The translations under genes and the position numbers were made by a program. From contig NC_133025.1 in the NCBI RefSeq assembly GCF_048771995.1, forward strand, positions 1,302,001-1,366,000: DNA of 64,000 nucleotides, in the 5' to 3' direction. The notes under the pieces were generated by a model, which was not told the DNA's origin, did not search any database, and worked only from the letters and a program-made list of their open reading frames with translations. The stretch is from Taeniopygia guttata (taxonomy: Eukaryota > Chordata > Aves > Passeriformes > Estrildidae). Positions 24,001-32,900 of the stretch are shown piece by piece. Each line of letters begins with the position of its first letter. The stretch's first letter is position 1.

Positions 24001-27000
24001 AACAGATAACTTACACAAGAAATTGGACTAATTGAGTCTTAAAGGGTAATTAATACAAGAAACTGGCCTAATTGAATCTTAATCCTGAAGACACAGCTTA
24101 GGGAGGAAGAAAACTGAGCAGAGCTGCTGGCAAAGAGCCAGAGCAGAGATTCCCAGAGCCAAGGTTGGGAGCCTGATCCCATCCAGCTCCTGCAGAGGAA
24201 GGGAGAGACCTCCTGGAGTGAAACAAAAGGTGGGAGGAGGAAAGAGAAGCCAGGATGGGTATCAGTGGGAACATCTTGATACGGAATAACCTGTCCTGGG
24301 AAGCAATGGGAGCTTTGTCCTTTGGGAAATGCAGGGCTGGGAAGGAGCTGGTCCCTCTCCAGCTGTTCAGCTCGGAGGGATGACAATGGAGCTTGGGATC
24401 CTTGGCAAATCCACTCAGTTCAAGGATTCTAAATCCTCTAAAACCATCTGCTGAATGCTCCATTAGCTCAGGGGAAATGAGGAGAAAAGGGGGAAGGGCT
24501 CCCCTGCACATTCCTGCAGCCAACAGACAAAAAAATTCCTGTGGGGTTTGCTTATGGAAATTCCCCAGCTGAGTTGTTGAGAGAGCCATGGGAATGCTGG
24601 AGGCTGAGATCTCTTCCCAACACATTCAGAGTTCCCAAATTCAACATCCTACCCGAAATCATTTCGATCAGGCTGTAAAACAAGCACCTCTTTGCTCCTC
24701 ACAAGTTGTCCTAGGAAAAAAGAGCCCTTCCAAAATATCCATTGCACATCCAAACCACAGGGCTGAAGCACAGGAGGTGAAGAAAAGGGATTGCAGGATG
24801 AGGAGGTGCAGAAATTGGATTTCAGGATGTCAATTATCTGGAAAATGACCCTCGTGGTTCTTGCAAAACCACCAGGTTTCAAACCTCAACTGAGGTTGTT
24901 ACAACTTCCTTAAACTCAAAAAAAACCCCCAGCAACAATTATTTTCTGTAATTATTTCCTGTTTCATCTGCTCAAGGATTAAAATTTCCCAGCAAAGGCC
25001 AAAAAAGAGCCTTTCTGTCACGGCAAATAAACTTCATTTAGAAGGACAAATAAAAGCAGCAAAGCTTGGGAAGTGCTGGATGGATAAAAACCACCAAAGC
25101 AGAACCGCTGCCAAACGATGCAGCTCCTGCATGGCTCCTTCCCACCTCAAATAAGGACTTTTTACCCCAAAAAAAGCCTCTTTGCCCTAGATCTTGCCTT
25201 TGCCACCCAAAATGCCTTCCCAGAGAGCTCAGAAGTGCTGCCTCCAGCTCCAAAAGCAACCCCACGTACCCGGTCCGGTCCTGGCGGAGCTGTTGGAATT
25301 TTCTGACATGTTTTTGCTTGGAATGATTCTGTTTTCCAGGGATGGGCTCCTGAGGGCTTTGGGAGAGGAGGGAAGCAGCAGCAGAGAGAAGGAAGAGCCC
25401 TGCTGTGTGTCCTCAAGTCAATCAATCCTCCAAAGGATGGGTGTGTGGTGGGTGGGTGCAGCTCTTTAATGTTTTGATGGTGTGGATTTAAATCTCTCAC
25501 GTTACATAAGGGACAGAGAGGTGCCTGTGCTGGGGATTTCAATCTGCATCCAAAGGGTGTCATCTATCCCTGAGAAACCAAGGGGGAGAAGTTCCTCCAC
25601 TCCCTGGGACAACAACGTGTCCATTCAGCCCTGCAGAGAATGAGAAAGTTCCTCCCCAAAAACAAAAAAGAAAGGATAAAAGAACTGCACGGAACAGATC
25701 CGTGCTGAGATTGGAAACCCACAAAAAGCAAGATTTTCAACAGAAATAAAAAGTAAGGCAGTGTCCAGCACTGAAATCTCAGTCAACAGAGTGTTTTGGA
25801 AAGCTCAAGGTCATTCCTCTTTTCATTTTTTTACCCCAAAGACCTGCAGTGTGAACCCAAACCCAACAAACCAACCACAAAGAGTTGTTTTGCACAAATA
25901 GATTCCCCTGAGCTCCCTCAGAAAGTGGGGCTGAGAACTAAACCTGGACATTTCAAATCCTAATTAATGGAGCTTTCAGCTCAATTCAGGGCTCTTTTTC
26001 ACCTCCACAAATGCAGCTTTGAGGTTGAAGAGCTTTCCTGGCTCTTTATGTGAGAATAATCTGTGAATAAAGTCATAAATCACTGGTTTTATTGGGGGAA
26101 AATGCTTTGAAAAGCCTGGTTTTGGTGGGAAAATAAGAGAAATAAAAATAATTTAGGCCTTCATTAGTCTGAACAACCTAAAGTCTTCAAAATTTCAATG
26201 TTTAGTGGTGGTGAAATCAATGTAAACACAAGGAATGAGCTTGCTTTTTTCCTGTCTTGGAGTATTTTGATAGGAATTTAAATCATATAAAGATAAAAGA
26301 GCTCAAGCTGTGACCTCAAAGTGAAATAAAAGTCTCAGAAATGATCCATGAATCTTCCCAGATCAGTCTAGCCTGCATTTCTTAGCTAACAGAGCTTCCA
26401 AAAATAAAATCCAATAGCAAAGAAGGATCTGGAAGATTCCTGCTTGGATTTTTAAATTAAATCTGTGGAGATTTCCAAGGAAAACCTCCTGGAATTCATC
26501 TCCTGCTCTTTGAGCCTTGAACCAACTCATTTTTAACCCATCCTGCTCCTCCCCAGGTACTCACTTCTTTTGATCTCTTCCAATTTTTCCATATATTTTG
26601 ACAAACTATTTCCTGTAACAAAAAAAAAAAAAAAAAATCAATTTGTTACAATTATTTATTTTCCTCAGGCCCACTAAGGCTTAAATTTTAATTGCTTTGA
26701 AGGAAACAGATATTTGTTGTAAATCCTCCTTCACAGTGGCAATAAAAGGTACAAAAATGCCACAATTTTCCTCTTTTCTCTCAAGGAAAGTAGAACTAAA
26801 CAGAAAAATCCAAGGATCTGCTGCTCCTTTCCCAACATTTTGGTGAGGAAACGACAAGATAATGTTACTGAACAAAATTCAGCTGCTTTAATAACAAAAA
26901 AAAAAACCCCAAAACACAAAGACACCCCCAAATAATTATTTTGGCTCACACCCTTGATAAGATGCAGGAAAAGTCCATGGACAAAAATTCCAAGACCAAT

Positions 27001-27879
27001 AATTTCTATGGGAACCACCACAACAGAGCCTGACCCAGTTTAAAGTTATTTAAAACCCAAATTGTTCTTTAAAAAAAGAAGAGTAGAAAAAAAAAATAAA
27101 CAGGTTTTAAGAGAAAATAAACTTTAAACATGTGGTCATCTATACACAGAGCATTTAATCTCAATTTTCAGCGGGGTGTATGAAGATAAATATATATATA
27201 AGTACATAAAAATATATATAAATACACATAAATCTGTAGACTTCGTGCTTGTTTTAATTTCAGCTTCGGAGGAAAATCGTAAATAGGAAACTTTAATATT
27301 TTATATAATTGTAAATAGGAAATTTCTATAATTTTTACAATATTTGATGAGACAAATCATAACCACAATAAGGATTCTGTAGGGTTGGGGTGACTTAGCT
27401 CCGGGCAGAGATAATTAAGGCATTAATTATATTTTTCTGTCATCCTACATCAATTTTGGGTGGTTTTATCCCACAATAATTTCACTTACCAGTATCCAGA
27501 CGAGTTTTTACATGTTGATACTTGGGATTCGAGGGGATGCGGCGGGTTAGAAGCTGTTTCAAAATGGAAAAGACGAGAAGCCAAAATTAAAAAATTAAAT
27601 AATAAAAAACCCAGAAATAGCAGAAAATGCGATTTGAAGGGATTTAAGAGACAGAAAGACAAGCGAGAGATTCCTGAATGCCCATCTGGGTGTTAAACCG
27701 CGCTGATTTAAAGGCTCGGAAAGAGAACTCCTCTCCGCACGGAGCTCTCCCGGCCCCGGGACCCGCACGAACCATCCCCCCCGGCCGTGCCCCGTGTCCC
27801 CCTCGCCGCCCGGGGGGTGTTGAGAAGGGCAGACCCCTGAGGGCACCTGAGGGTCGCCGAAGCCGCCCCGCGCCGACAT
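18033..27879 (-). CDS. CEP41: Centrosomal protein of 41 kDa (TSGA14), complete
   Basis: CEP41 is a centrosomal and ciliary-base protein; the human gene is tied to tubulin glutamylation and Joubert syndrome 15. Coding exons in transcript order are 27879-27847, 27553-27490, 26612-26565, 23368-23307, 22634-22565, 22149-22026, 21177-21026, 20763-20696, 20055-19941, 19250-19035 and 18181-18033, giving 366 residues against about 373 in human. The first exon encodes only [11 protein letters not shown]; the next resumes family sequence ([19 protein letters not shown]). A rhodanese-like domain spans roughly residues 155-255, from [14 protein letters not shown] through [14 protein letters not shown] to [19 protein letters not shown]. 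The loop that holds the catalytic Cys in active rhodaneses reads VYDNDERLA, so this is a non-catalytic fold, as in known CEP41. The C-terminal tail is Ser/Arg-rich and ends NRPWK. Intron 3 (23369-26564) is the longest and shows no further exon. Confidence 0.95.
18230..18358 (+). mobile_element. CR1 LINE 3' end
   Basis: CCATCCCTGGATGTGTCC, GGAAGGTGTCCCTGCCCATG and AAGGTCCCTTCCCACCC, ending at CATTCCATGATG, are forward CR1 3' text. It lies in the last intron of CEP41. Confidence 0.8.
18377..18524 (+). mobile_element. 5' fragment of the same LTR family (fossil)
   Basis: It begins TGATGCCTTAGAATTTTAGC, like the family's 5' end, and faces the neighbouring full copy head-on in opposite orientation. 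Only the first part resembles the family; the right part is AT-rich. Confidence 0.45.
18525..18982 (-). mobile_element. Solo LTR of an endogenous retrovirus (fossil)
   Basis: It has matching inverted ends, TGATGCC at 18982 on the minus strand and GGCATCA at 18525, with an AATAAA-type signal inside. It is flanked by GCCT on both sides (18521-18524 and 18983-18986), which looks like a 4-bp target duplication, typical of class I (gammaretrovirus-like) elements. The related copies at 47.5-48.3 kb confirm the family. It lies in the last intron of CEP41 in the same orientation as the gene. No internal viral genes are present. Confidence 0.65.
19400..19862 (+). mobile_element. CR1 LINE 3' end, longest copy in the window
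   Basis: About 460 bases of forward CR1: GACTGGGGACAAGGCC, GGAATGGCTCCCACTGCC, GGTGTCCCTGCCC, ending CCAACCCAAACCATCCCATG. It lies in CEP41 intron 9 and creates long open but non-genic frames on the minus strand next to the exon at 19941. Confidence 0.85.
21313..21700 (-). mobile_element. CR1 LINE 3' end with internal tandem duplication
   Basis: A reversed CR1 tail (CCCAGAATGGTTTGGGTGGG) is followed by two consecutive copies of a block of about 120 bases (AGAGTGCTCCAAACCCTGTC to TTCTCTGGGAATTCTATT). It lies in CEP41 intron 6. Confidence 0.8.
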
Positions 27880-28180
27880 CTCCCCTCAGGGCCGCTCCGC
27901 CCGTCCCTCACAGGCGGCCGCGCTCCCGCCTCCCGCCCCACCCCGCAACTACGCCCGCCGCCATTGGCCGCCCGCCGCGCCCGCAGCCAATCAGAGCCCG
28001 CGCGGCGCGGAGCGCGCGCGTCGCCCGGCAACGGGAGGGACGCGGCGGGCGGGAAGGGGGAAAGGGAGACACGGGGGGGTGCGCTGCGCATGCGCGGGCA
28101 GGAGGCCACGCCCCTCCGGCCAGGCCCCGCCCCGCCGGGAGAGCGCGAGGACGGCGCGCGGCAGCGCCGGAGCGCGCAGG
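27880..28180. promoter_or_regulatory. Bidirectional CpG-island promoter, CEP41/MEST
   Basis: This very GC- and CpG-rich stretch separates the CEP41 start codon (27879, minus) from a likely non-coding first exon of MEST. It has no TATA box. It carries oppositely oriented CCAAT boxes (ATTGG at 27963-27967 and CCAAT at 27987-27991), a perfect NRF1-type palindrome TGCGCATGCGC at 28085-28095, and GC boxes near 28120-28135. This arrangement is typical of bidirectional housekeeping promoters. The MEST side is inferred. Confidence 0.65.
28100..28179 (+). other. MEST: Probable non-coding first exon of MEST (5' limit unknown)
   Basis: A good splice donor, GCGCAG|GTGAGAG, ends at 28179 in the CpG island. 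The first MEST coding exon begins at 29923, one base before its ATG, so it needs an upstream leader exon. An ATG at 28090 is out of frame with MEST after splicing, so this exon is taken as untranslated. The transcription start is a guess. Confidence 0.45.
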
Positions 28181-28477
28181 TGAGAGAGGCGCGCGCGCGG
28201 CCGCGGCCACGCCCCCCCGCCGGGAGCGCGCGCGGAGGCTCCGCCCCGCCCTCCGCGAGGGGGCGTGGCCTGAGGGGGAGGTCCCGCGCGGTCTGTGGGC
28301 GGGGCCTGATGGGGGCGTGTCTTAAGTGGGTGTGTCCCATGGTGGGCGTGGCCTCGCTGGTGGGTGTGGCCCTTCCCTTTGAGTGCCATGAACCCCGTTG
28401 GGGTCACGACCCCCCAGAACCCAATAAGCTCCTGACCCCCACCCCGAAGTGACCCCAGGGCCCGCTCAGGCCCCCCA

Positions 28478-28745
28478 ATTACCCCATGGCCCCCTAATGA
28501 GCCCCTAATGGCCCTCAATTCCCCCAGTGACTCCCAATTAGCCCATGGCTCCCTAATGAGCCCCTAATGGCCCTCAATTCCCCCAGTGACCCCCAATTAG
28601 CCCATGGCTCCCTAATGAGCCCCTAATGACCCTCAATTCCCCCAGTGACCCCCAATTAACCCATGGCCCCCTAATGAGCCCCTAATGGCCCTCAATTCCC
28701 CCAGTGACCCCCAATTAACCCATGGCCCCCTAATGAGCCCATCAC
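28478..28745. repeat. Minisatellite, 59-bp unit, about 4.5 copies
   Basis: CCCATGGC recurs at 28483, 28542, 28601, 28660 and 28719, a strict 59-base period. Units share CCCCTAATGGCCCTCAATTC. It lies in MEST intron 1, just outside the CpG island, and looks young because copies are nearly identical. Confidence 0.9.
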
Positions 28746-28854
28746 CCCTCAAGTCCCCCCAGTGACCCCATGGCCCCCTGTGGGCACTTAGTGGGGTCAT
28801 GCCCCCTTCCATCTAAACCCCACAAGTCCACAACTCCACTTCAGACCCCTTAAC

Positions 28855-29010
28855 AGCCTTCCAATGACCCCTCAAACCCCAAATAGCCCACCAATCCCTC
28901 TCAGACCCCAAAGTGGACCATTGTTCCTTCTGAAATCCCAAATGGTCCCACCAATCCCTCTCAGACCCCAAATGAGACTGACCTTCTCTCTCAGACCCCA
29001 AATGTTTGCT
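28855..29010. repeat. Short degenerate repeat, about 50-60 bp unit
   Basis: ATCCCTCTCAGACCCCAAA-type text recurs three times (28890s, 28950s, 28990s) in MEST intron 1, next to the larger G-rich array. Confidence 0.55.
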
Positions 29011-29034
29011 GGACCTGCCACCGTGGGGACGTGC

Positions 29035-29850
29035 AGGTTATGGGAATGGGGGAGTTTTAGGGCCATGGATGTGGGTTATAGGATTGGGGGAGTTTTGGGG
29101 ACATGGAGGTTCTGGGAATGGAGGAGTTTTGGGGCCATGGAAAGGGATTATAGGAATGGAGGAATTTTGGGGCCATGGAAAGGGATTATAGGAATAGAGG
29201 AGTTTTGGGGAGGTGGATGTGGGTTATAGGAATGAAGGAATTTTGGGGCCATGGATGTGGGTTATGGGAATGGAGGAGTTTTGGGGACATGGAGGTTCTG
29301 GGAGTGGAGGAATTTTGGGGCCATGGATGTGGGTTAATGGGAATGGGGGAGTTTTGGGGACATGGAGGTTCTGGGAATGGAGGAGTTTTGGGGCCATGGA
29401 AAGGGATTATAGGAATAGAGGAGTTTTGGGGAGGTGGATGTGGGTTATAGCATTGGGGGAGTTTTGGGGACATGGAGGTTCTGGGAATGGAGGAGTTTTG
29501 GGGCCATGGATGTGGGTTATGGGAATGGAGGAGTTTTGGGGACATGGAGGTTCTGGGAATGGAGGAGTTTTGGGGCCATGGAAAGGGATTATAGGAATGG
29601 AGGAATTTTGGCGCCATGGATGTGGGTTATGGGAATGGGGGAGTTTTGGAGACATGGAGGTTCTGGGAATGGAGGAGTTTTGGGGCCATGGATGTGGGTT
29701 ATAGTATTGGGGAGGGTTTTGGGGCCATGGAAGTTATGGGAATGGGGGAGTTTTGGGGCCATGGATGTGGGTTATAGCATTGGGGGTGTTTTGGGGCCAT
29801 GGAGGTGGGTTCTAGGAATGGAGGAATTTTGGGGACATGGATGTGGTTTC
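29035..29850. repeat. G-rich minisatellite, 33-39 bp units, over 20 copies
   Basis: Units alternate between a type with ATGGATGTGGGTTATAGG and a type with ACATGGAGGTTCTGGG, all joined by GGAGTTTTGGGGCCATGG. The array fills about 815 bases of MEST intron 1 and ends about 70 bases before the exon at 29923. Its long open frames on both strands follow from unit lengths in multiples of three and are not genes. Confidence 0.92.
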
Positions 29851-29923
29851 TCCAGACCTGGTGAGCTCAGAGGGAGCTCAGGAGTTGCGGGGTGACCCCG
29901 GTGTCCCGGCTGTGTCCCGCAGG

Positions 29924-32900
29924 ATGAAGGAGTGGTGGCTGCAGGTGGGGCTGCTGGGTGTGCCCCTCCTCGCCGTCTACCTGCACATCCCACCCCCTCA
30001 GCTCTCCCCGGCGCTCCGCTCCTGGAAATCCTCCGGAAGCTTCTTCACCTACAAGGACCTGAACATCTTCTACAGAGGTGACAGAGTCCATCCATCCCTC
30101 GGTGGCCATGGTGGTGACAAATCCTGCCCGGTTTTTGCCATCCCGGATCCGCCAGGGATGGATCAGAACGTTTCACTGGAGAAAGTTGGTTCTTGTACCT
30201 TGGTGGAAGGGTCCCAAAATCCTCCAATGGATGCCAACATGGAAAAGACACTGGAAAACCCTTTTTGCAGCAGCACAGAGGCTGCTGGAATTAATTTGGG
30301 CTAATTAAATCCCTTTATCAATTGATTTAAAATCCATGGAGCCGGTGAGGTTTCCCAAGGGAAGTTGTGGTGAGACTCAAACCTATCCTTGGATCTGGGG
30401 AGCAGAGGGAGAGGTGGATTCCCAGTGGGATGGACTCAAGTCCCGTTCTAGAAGGGAGCAGTTCCTGTCCCAGAGAGGAGGAATTTTGGGAAGAGCTGAC
30501 ACCGAGGTGTCCCGTTCTCCCCGCAGATTCCAGCGGCGCCGTCGGCAGCTCTGATGTCGTGGTGCTCCTGCACGGCTTCCCAACGTCCAGCTACGACTGG
30601 AGCAAGGTGAGGGGCTTGGAATCTGACAGCAAATCCCGGGATTTTCAGCTCCTGGGGGTGAGCAGGCAGCACAGCAGGGGTGGGCCATGCTCCAGAGGAG
30701 AATTCCTGATTTCTGCTGGATATCACCTTGTTCTTCTCCCAGTGTGAAATCCAAGCTCTTTCCACATCCCAGAGTCCAGGAAAACAGCCACAACAATTCC
30801 TTGGCTTTTTTGAGGGGACGGTGTGGCTGTTTATTGGGGAATTTTGACCCGCTGCTGCTTTCTTGGAGCTGGAATGTTCTCCTGGGATGGTGGGGAGGAG
30901 CATGTCCATCCATGGCTGCTCATCACTGCAGATGTTTCCACCCTCTGCTCCTGCTGGATGCTTTTTCAATGCATTTCTCCTCTTCCCAGATCTGGGAAGG
31001 GCTGACCCAGCGCTTCCACCGGGTGATTGCCCTGGATTTCCTCGGATTTGGATTCAGTGACAAGCCTGTGAGTACCCTGGGATAAGGATTTTCATGGTTG
31101 CTTTCGGCCCAGCACTCCAGAAAATTGGTTTTTGCCATCCAGGAGAAAAATTGTTTTTTTCCTCCTGTTTACCTCTGGAAAAGGGATAAGCCATTACAAC
31201 AGTGGAAGGGATAGGGAAGGTTTCTGGTGGACCTTCAGCTAGGTTTGATGGGATTCCAAAATGCACCTGGACCCCTCTGGAGCATGGACAATGCTCCCAT
31301 GGCCTTGTGGACATCACAGGACATCCCAAGCGCTGAGTCTGGGCTCACAAGCTGCTTTCCATATTCCATAATTCCACGTTCCTCCCTTGGGGCATTGATT
31401 CTGGAATCTGTGGGCTCCTGCTGGGTCAGGCTCTCACTGGGACTCCTCTCCCACTTTTGCAGAGGCCCCATGGCTACTCCATCTTCGAGCAGGCCACCAT
31501 CGTGGAGGGGCTGCTGCGCCACCTCGGGCTCCGGCATCAGCGCATCAACCTCCTGTCCCACGACTACGGGGACACGGTGGCCCAGGAGCTGCTCCACAGG
31601 TCCCTGCCACCCCTCCTGCCCTTTGTTGTCTCCACCAAGATGATTTCCAGCAGATAAGTGGGAGGATGTGGCACAGAATCTCCTTTTCCTTGTGCCTGAG
31701 GTGTCTCAGGGCACACCCAAGGCTTCTGTCCGCCCGATTCCCAAAGGAAACGGAGCTGATCCGACACGATTTGAGCTCCTGCTGGGTCGTTTCTCGGAGC
31801 CCGGAGAGGTTTGGTCGTGTTTCACCTTCTTCTCTGCTGTCCCCAGGTATGAGCACAACAAAACTGGGAGCATCCTGATCAACAGCCTCTGTTTGTCCAA
31901 TGGAGGTGAGGTTTGTCCAGGGTGGGGTGGGGATCCATGGGATTGGGATCCATGGGATGGGAACCCATGGGATTTTGAGATTTGGATCCATAGGTTGGGG
32001 ATCCATGGGATGGGATGGGGATCCATGGGATGAGAACCCATGGGAAGGGGATCCATGGAATTGGGATCCATGGCATTGGGATCCATGGCATTGGGATCCA
32101 TGGGATGGGAACCCATGGGATTTGGGATCCATGGGATTTTGGGATTTGGATCCATAGGTTGGGGATCCATGGGATGGGATGGGGATCCATGGGATTGGGA
32201 TCCATGGGATGGGAACCCATGGGATGGGGATCCATGGGATTTTGAGATTTGGATCCATAGGTTTGGGATCCATGGGATGAGAACCCATGGGATGGGGATC
32301 CATGGGATTTTGGGATTTGGATCCATAGGTGGGGGATCCATGGGATGGGATGGGGATCCATGGGATGAGAACCCATGGGAAGGGGATCCATGGGATTAGG
32401 GTCCATGGGATTGGGATCCATGGCATTGGGATCCATGGGATGGGCATCCATGGGATAGGAACCCATGGGATGGGATACATGGGATAGGAACCCATAGGAT
32501 TAGGATCCATGGGATAGGAACCCATGGGATTGCAATCCATGGGAAGGGGAATCCATGGGATGGGAACCCATGAGAAGGGGATCCATGGGATTGGGATGCA
32601 TGGGATGGGGATCCATAGGATGGAGATCCATGGGCAGAGGATCCATGTCATGGGAATGCATGTCATGGGAACCCATGTCATGGGAATGCATGGGATTGGG
32701 ATCCATGGGATGGGGATCCATGGGATGGATTGGCTTTCCCATCCCCATCACCCAAATCCCAAGGATTGCAATCAAGGTGCTGTAATTAACTGGGAGCAGC
32801 AGTCCTGGGGATCCCTGGGCCGTGAAGGGGACAACCTGGGAGATATGCAGCAAAACACTTCCAGCCTTACAGCTCCGTTCTTTGATGTCCTTCCAGGGAT

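Noticed and set aside
25240-25320. Possible extra CEP41 exon in the 3.2-kb intron
   Set aside because: The flanking exons (26565-26612 and 23307-23368) join in phase and match known CEP41 without any gap.
27678-28340. Long open frames on both strands of the CpG island
   Set aside because: High GC content removes stop codons; no spliced or conserved protein is supported.
29186-29704. Overlapping open frames of 143 and 163 codons on opposite strands
   Set aside because: Both are translations of the 33/39-bp minisatellite in MEST intron 1, whose units are multiples of three.
30078-30526. Possible miR-335 in the MEST intron
   Set aside because: The mammalian miR-335 seed and hairpin were not found in this intron or the next one.
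31545-32681. 378-codon open frame on the minus strand made of Met-Asp-Pro-rich repeats
   Set aside because: It is a reading of the GGATCCATGG minisatellite in MEST intron 6 and then the antisense of a MEST exon. Open frames occur on both strands because of the unit lengths.
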